64,000 bases of DNA from NCBI RefSeq assembly GCF_900111985.1, contig NZ_FOKI01000002.1, positions 124,001 through 188,000 on the forward strand, given 5' to 3'. The notes beneath the pieces were generated by a model that saw only the letters and a list, made by a program, of their open reading frames with translations, was not told where the DNA came from and made no database searches. Each line of letters starts with the position of its first letter. The stretch's first letter is position 1. The stretch is from Clostridium frigidicarnis (GTDB lineage Bacteria > Bacillota > Clostridia > Clostridiales > Clostridiaceae). Shown here piece by piece: positions 17,121 through 25,925 of this stretch. The position numbers and the translations under genes are program-made.

Positions 17121-18146
17121 ATGAACGTTAAAGATTTTGATTTTTATTTACCAGAGGAACTTATAGCTCAACATCCCCTAAAAGAAAGAGAAACGTCAAG
17201 ACTTATGGTTTTGGATAGAAATACAGGGGATATAGATCATAAGCATTTTTATGATGTTTTAAATTACTTTAATGAAGGGGACACTTTAGTATTAAATAAT
17301 ACAAGAGTAATACCAGCAAGGCTTATTGGCGAAAAGGCAGATACCGGTGGTAAAATAGAATTTCTTTTATTAAAAAGAATAGAAGGAGATAAATGGGAGG
17401 CTCTAGCTAAACCTGGAAAAAGAGCTAGAGTTGGAAGAGAGTTCACTTTTGGTGATGGAAAATTAAAGGCTACGGTAGTAGAAGTTTTAGAAAACGGAAA
17501 TAGAATAATTGAATTTTCATATGAAGGAATATTTGAGCAAATACTAGATGACCTTGGACAAATGCCACTGCCACCATATATAACAGAAACTTTAGAGGAT
17601 AAAGAGAGATATCAAACAGTATACTCTAAGGAAAAAGGATCTGCTGCTGCTCCTACAGCAGGGTTACACTTTACTACAGAACTCTTAGAGAAAATAAAAG
17701 AAAAAGGGGTAAATATAGCTTACTTGACACTTCATGTGGGCTTAGGTACTTTTAGACCGGTAAAAGTGGATGTAATAGAAGAACATGATATGCATTCAGA
17801 ATTTTATTGCTTAGACAAAGAAAATGCAGATATAATCAATAAAACAAAAGAAAGAGGAAATAAGGTTATAGCAGTAGGAACTACTTCATGTAGGACGCTA
17901 GAAACTATAGGTGATGGCAATAATAGAGTTCAAGAACAAAGTGGATGGACAGATATTTTTATATATCCAGGATATAAGTTTAAAGTTGTAGATAGATTAA
18001 TAACTAATTTCCATTTGCCGGAATCCACATTAATAATGCTTGTAAGTGCATTAGCCACTAAAGAAAATGTAATGAATGCATATAGTACTGCAGTAGAAAA
18101 TAGATATAGATTTTTCAGCTTTGGGGATGCTATGTTTATCAAATAA
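17121..18146 (+). CDS. queA: S-adenosylmethionine:tRNA ribosyltransferase-isomerase
   Basis: QueA transfers the ribosyl group of SAM to preQ1 in tRNA to make epoxyqueuosine. The 341-residue length and motifs are typical: [15 protein letters not shown], the substrate loop [21 protein letters not shown]-like [14 protein letters not shown], and [24 protein letters not shown] precedes the ATG. It lies 26 bp after ruvB and upstream of tgt, the preceding step in queuosine synthesis, although R1 copy C separates queA from tgt. Confidence 0.96.
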   Translation: MNVKDFDFYLPEELIAQHPLKERETSRLMVLDRNTGDIDHKHFYDVLNYFNEGDTLVLNNTRVIPARLIGEKADTGGKIEFLLLKRIEGDKWEALAKPGKRARVGREFTFGDGKLKATVVEVLENGNRIIEFSYEGIFEQILDDLGQMPLPPYITETLEDKERYQTVYSKEKGSAAAPTAGLHFTTELLEKIKEKGVNIAYLTLHVGLGTFRPVKVDVIEEHDMHSEFYCLDKENADIINKTKERGNKVIAVGTTSCRTLETIGDGNNRVQEQSGWTDIFIYPGYKFKVVDRLITNFHLPESTLIMLVSALATKENVMNAYSTAVENRYRFFSFGDAMFIK

Positions 18147-18158
18147 ATTAATAAAATT

Positions 18159-18320
18159 AAGTGACAAGTTGCAAGTTACAAGTAATAAGTTTATGAAATT
18201 GAAAATGAAGGTTTATGCAAAGTCTTCATACAATTATGGGTTTTAATTTTAAAGTGCATATAGTTTTGGAATATATAGTATGGATATTGTAATTTTCAAT
18301 TTTTAACTTTGACTTCAAAA
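18159..18320. repeat. Dispersed repeat R1, degenerate copy C
   Basis: AAGTGACAAGTTGCAAGTTA opens the element and TTTTCAATTTTTAACTTTGA closes it. The core hairpin and A-rich block are poorly conserved. It fills the queA-tgt spacer; no clear terminator is visible within it, so the queuosine genes may still be co-transcribed. Confidence 0.55.
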
Positions 18321-18356
18321 GGTGATTGAGAGACTAATTTAAGAAGGAGTGGAATA

Positions 18357-19487
18357 ATGTATAAACTACTTAAGAAAAGTGGAAAGGTTAGAAGAGGTGA
18401 GTTTCATACTCCTCATGGGGTGATACAGACACCTGTATTTATGAATGTTGGAACTTTAGCAGCTATAAAAGGTGCAGTTTCATCTATGGATTTAAAGGAT
18501 ATAGGATGTCAAGTTGAACTTTCTAATACATATCATTTACATTTAAGACCAGGAGATAAAGTTGTTAGACAAATGGGCGGGCTTCATGAGTTTATGAATT
18601 GGGATAGACCAATTCTTACTGATTCAGGTGGATTCCAGGTTTTTTCTTTGGCAGGTCTTAGAAAAATAAAGGAAGAGGGAGTTTACTTTAGTTCTCATAT
18701 TGATGGAAGAAAAATATTTATGGGACCAGAGGAAAGTATGCAAATTCAAAGTAATTTGGGTTCAACTATAGCCATGGCCTTTGATGAATGTATAGAAATA
18801 CCTTCTCCACGTGAGTATGTTGAGAAATCTGTAGGAAGAACTGTTAGATGGTTAGAAAGATGTAAAACAGAAATGGATAGATTAAACTCTTTGCCAGACA
18901 CTGTTAACAATAAACAAATGTTATTTGGAATAAACCAAGGTGCTACATTTAAGGATATAAGAATAGAACATGCTAAAACTATAGCTAAGATGGATTTAGA
19001 TGGATATGCTATAGGTGGTTTAGCTGTTGGAGAAACTCATGAAGAAATGTACGATATAATAGATACTGTTGTACCATACCTTCCACAAGATAAGCCTATA
19101 TATTTAATGGGAGTAGGTCTTCCAAGTAATATCTTAGAAGCTGTATCTAGAGGGGTAGATTTCTTTGATTGTGTATTACCAGCTAGAAATGGAAGGCATG
19201 GTCATGTGTTTACTAAAGATGGAAAGATAAACATAATGAATGCAAAATTTGAACTAGATGGAAGTCCCATAGATGAAGGATGCCAATGTCCAGCTTGTAA
19301 AAATTATACAAGATCATATATAAGACACTTATTTAAGGCAAAAGAAATGTTGGCTATGAGATTATGTGTTCTTCATAATTTATACTTCTATAATAAATTA
19401 ATGGAAGATATAAGAAATGCAATAGATGGAGATTACTTTGAAGATTTTAAGAAGGAAAAATTAGAGGCTTGGCAAGGAAGAGCTTAG
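18357..19487 (+). CDS. tgt: Queuine/preQ1 tRNA-guanine transglycosylase
   Basis: Tgt exchanges guanine 34 for preQ1 in GUN-anticodon tRNAs. This 376-residue protein shows the general acid D89 in LTDSGGFQVFSL, the nucleophilic aspartate in DFFDCVLPARNGRHG, and a zinc site CQCPAC followed about 26 residues later by the histidine in CVLHN. GAAGGAGTGG precedes the ATG. It follows queA, and yajC follows 88 bp later, an order (queA-tgt-yajC-secDF) common across bacteria. Confidence 0.97.
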   Translation: MYKLLKKSGKVRRGEFHTPHGVIQTPVFMNVGTLAAIKGAVSSMDLKDIGCQVELSNTYHLHLRPGDKVVRQMGGLHEFMNWDRPILTDSGGFQVFSLAGLRKIKEEGVYFSSHIDGRKIFMGPEESMQIQSNLGSTIAMAFDECIEIPSPREYVEKSVGRTVRWLERCKTEMDRLNSLPDTVNNKQMLFGINQGATFKDIRIEHAKTIAKMDLDGYAIGGLAVGETHEEMYDIIDTVVPYLPQDKPIYLMGVGLPSNILEAVSRGVDFFDCVLPARNGRHGHVFTKDGKINIMNAKFELDGSPIDEGCQCPACKNYTRSYIRHLFKAKEMLAMRLCVLHNLYFYNKLMEDIRNAIDGDYFEDFKKEKLEAWQGRA

Positions 19488-19575
19488 AAAGTTTTTAATT
19501 ATGTAGTAGCTTTTAGATTAAAATTGAGTTATTATATATTTTGATAAGTTATAAACTGTTAAGGAGGAAAAAATT

Positions 19576-19860
19576 ATGCAACAAATCATGGCTTTTTTAC
19601 CGTTTATAGTAATGCTTGCGGTATTTTATTTTCTAATTATTTTACCAGAGAATAAAAGAAAGAAAAAATATAGTTCTATGTTAGGTTCTATCAATGTTAA
19701 TGATGAAATATTAACTAGAGGTGGAATAATAGGTAAAGTAATAAATATAAAAGATGATTATGTAATAGTAGAATCAGGTCCAGATAGAGCAAGATTTAAA
19801 ATTGTTAAAAATGGAATAGCTGATATTTTAAACACTAAGGAAGAAAATGAAGAGAATTAG
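19576..19860 (+). CDS. yajC: Preprotein translocase accessory subunit YajC
   Basis: This 94-residue protein has one N-terminal transmembrane helix (about 5-23, ending in the family motif FLIILPENKRKKK) and a small cytoplasmic domain with TRGGIIGKVINI and VESGPDRARFKIVK. YajC associates with SecDF at the SecYEG translocon. AAGGAGG precedes the ATG. The secDF genes are 2.3 kb downstream, with a membrane gene and the SCIFF locus placed between. Confidence 0.95.
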   Translation: MQQIMAFLPFIVMLAVFYFLIILPENKRKKKYSSMLGSINVNDEILTRGGIIGKVINIKDDYVIVESGPDRARFKIVKNGIADILNTKEENEEN

Positions 19861-19873
19861 AACATAAAAAGAA

Positions 19874-19926
19874 TAAACACCCTTTTTGTTTCATATTAAT
19901 TAGTAACAAAGGGGGTGTTTTATTTT
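19874..19926 (+). terminator. Terminator after yajC whose 3' arm contains the next gene's ribosome binding site
   Basis: AAACACCCTTTTTGTT (from 19875) pairs with AACAAAGGGGGTGTTT (to 19920), all Watson-Crick except two G-U pairs, and is followed by TTATTTT. The GGGGGTG in the 3' arm is the only plausible ribosome binding site for the ATG at 19927, so the fold would both end transcription and hide the site. Confidence 0.75.
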
Positions 19927-20295
19927 ATGGATAAAAAAGTTCTTATGTTAAATGTAAGCGGAGGAGTATTAAGAGGAGTTATTGTTACGACTATTTTATT
20001 GGTTATATATTCAATAGTTATGAATTTTGTTGATGTAACTCCTAAAATAACATCAGTAGTTTACATGGTTACTACTTGTTTAAGTATTTTAGTTGGAGGA
20101 GTGTATGCTTCTAAAGTTAATGGAGAAAAGGGCTGGCTTACTGGATTATTAGTAGGTGCTGTATATATGGGAATATTAATAATAGTAACAGCACTTGTTA
20201 ATAGAGAAATTGATTTTTCTTTACTTATATTAACTCAATTAGCTGTAGCTCTAGGGGTTGGAACATTGGCGGGAATGTTAGGAATAAATTTATAG
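19927..20295 (+). CDS. TIGR04086-type four-helix membrane protein
   Basis: This 122-residue integral membrane protein has four predicted transmembrane segments (roughly 13-33, 40-58, 68-88, 95-118) separated by short loops such as ASKVNGEKGW. It resembles the small membrane family found beside yajC and the SCIFF locus in Clostridia; its function is unknown. A GTG at 19915 would add MFYF, but it overlaps the ribosome binding site, so the start is the ATG at 19927. Its binding site is embedded in a terminator-like hairpin. Confidence 0.75.
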   Translation: MDKKVLMLNVSGGVLRGVIVTTILLVIYSIVMNFVDVTPKITSVVYMVTTCLSILVGGVYASKVNGEKGWLTGLLVGAVYMGILIIVTALVNREIDFSLLILTQLAVALGVGTLAGMLGINL

Positions 20296-20484
20296 TGAAA
20301 ATAGCCGTTAAGTATATGCTTTTTAGTTGATACTTAGTAAAAATTACTGATTTGAGATTATGATTTTAAGACATATGTATATTGAGGATTAATAGTAGAA
20401 AGTTATATGTAAAAATTATACTTTAATAAAATAAGTTTTTATGGTATACTTGATGGGAATTTATTTGAATGGAGGAATATAGCA

Positions 20485-20622
20485 ATGAAACATATAAAAA
20501 CAATCAATAAGGCAAATATAAAAGACAGCTTAAAGAAGCCAGGTTGTAAGGAATGTGCTAACTCTTGCCAATCAGCATGTAAGACTTCTTGTACAGTAGC
20601 TAACTTAGAGTGCGAGAACTAG
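20485..20622 (+). CDS. scfA: SCIFF precursor peptide (six cysteines in forty-five residues)
   Basis: This 45-residue peptide starts MKHIKTINKANIKDSLKKPG and carries six cysteines at 21, 24, 28, 32, 36 and 43 in its C-terminal half (GCKECANSCQSACKTSCT). It fits the SCIFF family exactly, the ribosomal peptide that is nearly universal in Clostridia and is modified by ScfB to carry a cysteine-to-threonine thioether. GGAGG lies 11 bases upstream. Its maturase gene follows after a hairpin. The biological role of mature SCIFF is not established. Confidence 0.95.
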   Translation: MKHIKTINKANIKDSLKKPGCKECANSCQSACKTSCTVANLECEN

Positions 20623-20649
20623 TAGCTTATTTAAGTTAAAACTATAGCT

Positions 20650-20676
20650 GGCAGTAACTTTTTCAGTTACTGCCTT
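20650..20676 (+). terminator. Hairpin between scfA and scfB (attenuator or processing site)
   Basis: GGCAGTAACT (20650-20659) and AGTTACTGCC (20665-20674) form a 10 bp stem with no good T-tract behind it. It would leave more scfA than scfB message. Confidence 0.7.
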
Positions 20677-20710
20677 AAATTTAGTCAAAATAACGAATGG
20701 AGGAGTAAAG

Positions 20711-22075
20711 ATGGCATTAATTCATAAATTTAAACAAGATAATGATTATTATGTTATAGATGTAAATACTGGAAGTTTACATATTGTGGACGAGCTAGTT
20801 TATGATTTATTAGATGAGAATACATTAAGAAATGAAGAGGAACTTATTTGTGAGTTTTCTAAAAAATATAGTAAAGAAGATATATTAGAGGCTATAGATG
20901 ATATAAAGGAATTGAAAAAAGAAGGACTTTTATATTCAATAGATTTATATGAGAATATAGCTTTAAATGACAAAACTCAATCCTATATAAAGGCTGTATG
21001 CCTAAATATAATTCATGATTGTAATTTGAGATGTAAGTATTGTTTCGCTGATGAGGGTGAATATAAGGGAAAAAGAAAAATGATGAGCGTAGAGGTTGGT
21101 AAGAAGGCTATAGATTACGTACTAGCTAAATCAGGACCAAGAAAGAATATAGAAATAGATTTATTTGGAGGGGAACCTCTAATGGCTTTTAATAATATAA
21201 AAGAAATAGTAGATTACGGAAGACAACAAGAAAAAATCTACAACAAGAATATAAGATTTACAATGACAACTAATGCAACATTACTAGATGAAGAGAAAAT
21301 GGAATATTTAGATAAAAATATGGGAAACATAGTATTGTCTATAGATGGAAGAAAAGAAGTAAATGATAAAGTAAGAGTAAGATGTGATGGATCAGGTTCA
21401 TATGATTCTATACTTCCAAAAATAAAGGAAATGGTTTCAAAAAGAGATAAATCAAAACAATATTATGTTAGAGGAACATTTACAAGAGAAAACACAGATT
21501 TTTTCAATGATGTTTTAGCTCTTGCAAATGAAGGGTTTGAAGAGATATCTATAGAGCCTGTTGTATTACCAGATGAGCATGATCTTTCACTTAGAGAAGA
21601 GGATCTTGAAACTATATACGGTCAATATGATAAATTATATGACGAGATGTTAAAAAGACACAAAGAAGGAAATGGATTTAAGTTTTATCATTTCAATATA
21701 GACCTTAAAGGTGGTCCTTGTGTATATAAGAGAATATCTGGATGTGGAGCTGGTCATGAGTATGTTGCTATAACCCCAGATGGAGAGGTTTATCCTTGTC
21801 ATCAGTTTGTTGGGAATAAAGATTTCTTATTAGATAATATATATAATGAGAATTTTAATAATGAATTATCTAAAGATTTTAGAAAGGCACATATATATAA
21901 TAAACCAAAATGTAAAGAATGTTGGGCTAGATTCTATTGTAGTGGTGGATGTCAAGCAAACAACTTTAATTTCAATGGGGATATGAATATACCATATGAA
22001 ATTGGTTGTAAGATGCAAAAGAAGAGAATTGAATGTGCTATAGCATTAAAAGCTAAACTTATGGAACTTGAATAA
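20711..22075 (+). CDS. scfB: SCIFF maturase, radical SAM/SPASM enzyme
   Basis: This 454-residue enzyme installs a thioether crosslink in the SCIFF peptide. The N-terminal ~85 residues look like a peptide-recognition domain. The radical SAM cluster is C104-x3-C108-x2-C111 (NLRCKYCFADEG), followed by the glycine-rich DLFGGEPLMAF. The SPASM region provides auxiliary Fe-S ligands in CVYKRISGCGAGH, VYPCHQFVG and CKECWARFYCSGGC. GGAGGAG precedes the ATG. Direct adjacency to scfA and position before secD match the conserved clostridial locus. Confidence 0.96.
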   Translation: MALIHKFKQDNDYYVIDVNTGSLHIVDELVYDLLDENTLRNEEELICEFSKKYSKEDILEAIDDIKELKKEGLLYSIDLYENIALNDKTQSYIKAVCLNIIHDCNLRCKYCFADEGEYKGKRKMMSVEVGKKAIDYVLAKSGPRKNIEIDLFGGEPLMAFNNIKEIVDYGRQQEKIYNKNIRFTMTTNATLLDEEKMEYLDKNMGNIVLSIDGRKEVNDKVRVRCDGSGSYDSILPKIKEMVSKRDKSKQYYVRGTFTRENTDFFNDVLALANEGFEEISIEPVVLPDEHDLSLREEDLETIYGQYDKLYDEMLKRHKEGNGFKFYHFNIDLKGGPCVYKRISGCGAGHEYVAITPDGEVYPCHQFVGNKDFLLDNIYNENFNNELSKDFRKAHIYNKPKCKECWARFYCSGGCQANNFNFNGDMNIPYEIGCKMQKKRIECAIALKAKLMELE

Positions 22076-22151
22076 GAGCATAACAAAATATTGACTAAAT
22101 TTTGGTAAAAATATATAATTGACCTATAAGTAGACAGTTAGGGGGAGAATT

Positions 22152-23405
22152 ATGAAAACCAAAGGTAAAAGTTGGATAGCGTTTTTGCTTATAATTTTAT
22201 TAATAGGTTTCTTTGGATATGCTGGAGCCTATGGAATAAAAATATTTAATGCCTATGAAATATTACCTTTTAGCTCTGTCATAACAAGAGGATTAGATCT
22301 TCAAGGTGGAGTGTCTGTTGTGGAGGAAATAACAACAGATGATGGAGAGGTTAAAAGTGAGGACTTAGAAAAAACAAAGAATTTATTAAGTTTAAGAGTA
22401 AATAAAATGGGTGTAGCAGAAACTACTGTTGCAACAGAAGGAAGCAATAGAATTAGAGTTGATATACCAGGAAAATTTGAATCTAATTCTATAATAGATA
22501 CTCTTACAAAAACTGGAGAATTAAAGTTTGTAGGACCAGATAATGAAGTGATTTTAACTGGTAAATCCATAAAAAATGCTACAGCAAGACCGGGACAAAC
22601 TGGAGAACCTTTAATTGATTTAGAATTTAATGATGAGGGCGTTGAAAAATTTAGAGAGGCAACTCAGAAGTATATAGGACAAAAGATATCAATATATATG
22701 GATGAAGAACTTCTAACTGCACCAGTCGTTAAAGCTGTTATAAATGATGGCAAGGCTGTAATTGAAGGTAGTAAATCTTTAGAAGAAGCTAAAACTCAAG
22801 CAGGAGTAATTCAATCTGGGTCATTGCCAGTTACGTTAAAGACTGTTTCAGTAAAAACTGTAGGGCCAACGTTAGGAAGTAATGCAATACCAAGTAGTTT
22901 AAAAGCTGGAATGGTTGGAGTAGCTATAATATTCATATTTATGATTAGTATTTATAAAGTTCCAGGGATCTTAGGTGATATAGCATTAATTACATATATT
23001 TTATTAGTGCTTTATATATTTGCTGCTTTAGGAGTAGTTTTAACATTGCCAGGTATCGCAGGATTTTTACTTACAGTTGGAATGGCTGTAGATGCTAATA
23101 TACTTATATTTGAAAGAACAAAAGAAGAATTGAAATTAGGGAAATCTGTTAAATCTTCTATAGATGCTGGTTTCCATAGAGCATTATCTTCAATAATAGA
23201 TTCTAATACAACTACAATGATAGGTGGATTGGTGCTGTATTTCTTCGGATCAGGTGCAGTAAAAGGCTTTGCCATAACGCTTATGATAGGTATACTTGTT
23301 TCAATGTTTACGGCTATAACAATGACTAGAACATTAGTTAAGTTGTGGGTGAATATGGGAATGCTAAATAAACCATCATTGTTTGGGGTAAGAAAGAGGG
23401 GGTAG
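22152..23405 (+). CDS. secD: Protein translocase subunit SecD
   Basis: SecD works with SecF and YajC to use the proton gradient to pull secreted proteins across the membrane. The 417-residue protein has a first transmembrane helix (about 8-28), the conserved GLDLQGGVSVV motif opening the periplasmic-side domain, and five C-terminal helices (about 250-400) with GMAVDANILIFERTKEE, the conserved D/R pair. GGGGGAG precedes the ATG. secF starts 6 bp after its stop. Confidence 0.96.
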   Translation: MKTKGKSWIAFLLIILLIGFFGYAGAYGIKIFNAYEILPFSSVITRGLDLQGGVSVVEEITTDDGEVKSEDLEKTKNLLSLRVNKMGVAETTVATEGSNRIRVDIPGKFESNSIIDTLTKTGELKFVGPDNEVILTGKSIKNATARPGQTGEPLIDLEFNDEGVEKFREATQKYIGQKISIYMDEELLTAPVVKAVINDGKAVIEGSKSLEEAKTQAGVIQSGSLPVTLKTVSVKTVGPTLGSNAIPSSLKAGMVGVAIIFIFMISIYKVPGILGDIALITYILLVLYIFAALGVVLTLPGIAGFLLTVGMAVDANILIFERTKEELKLGKSVKSSIDAGFHRALSSIIDSNTTTMIGGLVLYFFGSGAVKGFAITLMIGILVSMFTAITMTRTLVKLWVNMGMLNKPSLFGVRKRG

Positions 23406-23411
23406 AAGATT

Positions 23412-24284
23412 ATGTTGAAAATTATTGAAAAAACAAAAATATGGTTTGCTGCTTCCCTTATAATTATAATTATTGGATTGGGATTTATTATAACTAAAGG
23501 GTTTAATTTTGGGATAGACTTCAAGGGTGGAACCCAGGTAGTAATAGATATAGGTAAAGATTTTGATAAGTTTGAAGTTGAAGAAATAATTAAAAATTAT
23601 GCAAATGATGTTACTACAAATAAAGTTGATGGTAATCAAATAGAGATAAAGAGCAATAATTTAGATAGTAACAAAGTATCCGAAATGTTTAAAGAAATAA
23701 AAGATACTTATTCTTTAGAGGATAGTGCACTAATTTCACAGGATGAAATAGGAGCTACTATTGGAAAAGAACTTGCAAAAAAATCTGTAATAGCTCTTAT
23801 AATATCAACATTAGCTATTTTGATATATGTAGCTATTAGGTTTGAATTTAAATTTGGTAGCGCAGCGGTATTGGCATTAATACATGATGTTTTAATAACC
23901 GTAAGTGTATATGCTATATTTCAAATACCAATAAATACACCTTTTATAGCAGCAATACTTAGTATTGTTGGATATTCTATAAATGATACAATAGTAATAT
24001 TTGATAGAATAAGAGAAAATCAGAAGAAGATGAGGGGTGTGACACCTACAGAGTTAGCAAACGTAAGTATAACACAAACTATTAAAAGATCAATAAATAC
24101 GTCATTGACTACAGTGATTACGATATCTTGTGTTTATGCGTTTGTTCCATCTATTAGGGATTTTGCATTTCCGTTATTATTAGGTATAATTTGCGGAGCG
24201 TATTCCTCCATATTTATAGCTAGTCCATTATGGGTAATATTTAAAAATAAGGGAAAACATAATACTGTGAAATTAAAAAAATAA
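23412..24284 (+). CDS. secF: Protein translocase subunit SecF
   Basis: This 290-residue partner of SecD has a first helix (about 13-33), then the hallmark FGIDFKGGTQVVI, a small extracytoplasmic domain, and five helices (about 128-280) including GYSINDTIVIFDRIREN. The length is normal for an unfused Firmicute SecF. It is translationally coupled to secD and followed by a strong terminator, so it ends the operon. Confidence 0.96.
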   Translation: MLKIIEKTKIWFAASLIIIIIGLGFIITKGFNFGIDFKGGTQVVIDIGKDFDKFEVEEIIKNYANDVTTNKVDGNQIEIKSNNLDSNKVSEMFKEIKDTYSLEDSALISQDEIGATIGKELAKKSVIALIISTLAILIYVAIRFEFKFGSAAVLALIHDVLITVSVYAIFQIPINTPFIAAILSIVGYSINDTIVIFDRIRENQKKMRGVTPTELANVSITQTIKRSINTSLTTVITISCVYAFVPSIRDFAFPLLLGIICGAYSSIFIASPLWVIFKNKGKHNTVKLKK

Positions 24285-24291
24285 AAAATAA

Positions 24292-24325
24292 GACATGGCT
24301 TTTAAAACAGCCATGTTTTGTTTTT
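24292..24325 (+). terminator. Terminator of secDF
   Basis: ACATGGCT pairs with AGCCATGT around an 8 nt loop, followed by TTTGTTTTT. Confidence 0.9.
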
Positions 24326-24400
24326 CAAGAAAAATATTTGTCAAAAGAGGGTTTTTACATTATAATATATTTGTTTTCTAATAATTTGGAGGAGTTAACT

Positions 24401-25234
24401 ATGCACAAAGTTTGGGAGGACAAATGTAGCCCCAATAAAACTTTAGGCCATAATCCATTTTTAATAAATAATATGGATATTGCTATAAATAGAATTGCAA
24501 AGGCTATAAATGAGAGAGAAAAAATAGTTGTATACGGTCCCTGTAACGTGGATGGCATATGTTCTATTTCTCTTTTGATGTTATTATTTAAATACTTAAA
24601 TGCAGATGTAGAATATTATATTTCAGAGGACAAGCAACAAAATATTTCTTCAAAAGTTATCGGAGAACATGTTAGCATGCTAGGAGCTTCTTTAATAATA
24701 TCTCTAGGATGTATTATAGAATCTATAGAACAAGAGAATTTTATAAAAAAATTGGGGATGGAAGTTATAGCTCTTAACAATTGTGATGTTAAGAATGATT
24801 TTGAATCAACACTTATAAAATATAAAAAGGGTTGTATAAGCACTATTACATTTAAGTTAGCTCAAGCAATAGCTGCTTATTATAATATGAAAAGTATAAA
24901 TAAGTATATAGATTTGGCTATGATTGGTATATATTCTGGAAATGAAGGGATTGTATCAGGTGAAAATAAGGTTTTATTTGATGAGGGAATAAAGTATATT
25001 TTAAAAACTAATAATTATGGATTAAGAGCTTTAATGAATTATACAGGAATAAATGTAGCTAATGAGGAAAATATAAATAATATGATATTAGTTATGACTC
25101 CAACAAAAAATGCTGTTGGGACAATGGATAATGCAAGAATAGTAGTTGAACTTTTAACTACTAACAACCAATATAGAGCTCATCAAATAGTTAAATATTT
25201 AAATAAAGAAGTTAACAACAGTTTGGAATTATAA
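24401..25234 (+). CDS. Degenerate RecJ/DHH-like protein, probably catalytically inactive
   Basis: The first ~250 residues follow the RecJ exonuclease N-terminal DHH fold (NPFLINNMDIAINRIAKAI, then a YGDYDVDG-like strand), but the metal ligands are gone. YGDYDVDG reads YGPCNVDG (residues 45-52, only D51 kept), the aspartate of the VDCG motif is Gly (SLGC), and DHH reads NNC. The TIADVVPL-type motif reads IYSGNEGIV. The C-terminal half of RecJ (DHHA1 and OB domains) is also missing: 277 residues against 550 or more. The frame is intact with a strong GGAGGAG, so it is a kept gene, not rubble. It holds the secDF-recJ-apt-rel position. Function unknown; possibly a nucleotide-binding remnant. Confidence 0.8.
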   Translation: MHKVWEDKCSPNKTLGHNPFLINNMDIAINRIAKAINEREKIVVYGPCNVDGICSISLLMLLFKYLNADVEYYISEDKQQNISSKVIGEHVSMLGASLIISLGCIIESIEQENFIKKLGMEVIALNNCDVKNDFESTLIKYKKGCISTITFKLAQAIAAYYNMKSINKYIDLAMIGIYSGNEGIVSGENKVLFDEGIKYILKTNNYGLRALMNYTGINVANEENINNMILVMTPTKNAVGTMDNARIVVELLTTNNQYRAHQIVKYLNKEVNNSLEL

Positions 25235-25273
25235 AATTAAATTACATATTAATATTAAGATGGAGGAATAACT

Positions 25274-25792
25274 ATGAATTTATCAGAGAAAATAAGGGTT
25301 GTAGATAATTTCCCTAAGGAAGGAATAAGTTTTAAAGATATAACAACATTAATTGGTGATGGAGAAGCTTTAAAATATACAATAGATATTATAGCTAATA
25401 AATTAAAAGAGAAAAATATTGATGTTATTGTTGGACCAGAAGCAAGAGGATTTATCTTTGGAGTACCAGTTGCATATGCATTAGGCGTTGCATTTGTACC
25501 AGTTAGAAAACCAGGAAAACTTCCTTGCGAAACAGTAAGTTTAGAATATAATCTAGAGTATGGTACAGATTTTTTAGAAATGCATAAGGATTCAATAAAA
25601 AAAGGTCAAAGAGTTGCTATAGTTGATGATTTATTAGCTACTGGAGGAACAATAGCTTCTGTTGCAAAACTTGTTGAACAAGTTGGAGGAGAAGTTGTTT
25701 CTATGGATTTTGTAATAGAACTTACAGAACTTAATGGTAGAGATAAATTAGAAGGGTATGATGTTGAAAGTATAGTTCAGTACGACCTTTAA
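25274..25792 (+). CDS. apt: Adenine phosphoribosyltransferase
   Basis: This 172-residue purine-salvage enzyme converts adenine and PRPP to AMP. It shows the family N-terminus ([18 protein letters not shown]), the flexible loop [10 protein letters not shown] and the PRPP-binding motif [19 protein letters not shown] precedes the ATG. In Firmicutes apt usually sits between recJ and rel, as here with the degenerate recJ-like gene. Confidence 0.97.
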   Translation: MNLSEKIRVVDNFPKEGISFKDITTLIGDGEALKYTIDIIANKLKEKNIDVIVGPEARGFIFGVPVAYALGVAFVPVRKPGKLPCETVSLEYNLEYGTDFLEMHKDSIKKGQRVAIVDDLLATGGTIASVAKLVEQVGGEVVSMDFVIELTELNGRDKLEGYDVESIVQYDL

Positions 25793-25862
25793 TATATGAT
25801 GATTAGAAAAAAATAGAATTGCAAAATTCTACACAATATTATATAATTTTGTTATATGGTGT

Positions 25863-25888
25863 AATGGCTGGTTTTATAACCAGCCATT
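25863..25888 (+). other. Hairpin in the apt-rel spacer
   Basis: AATGGCTGGTT and AACCAGCCATT form an 11 bp perfect stem with a TTAT loop. No T-run follows, so it looks more like an RNA processing or pausing element than a simple terminator. It lies 37 bp before the rel start. Confidence 0.6.
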
Positions 25889-25925
25889 GATATTATGAAG
25901 TTTAGTTTAGAGGAGAGAAGTCTAA

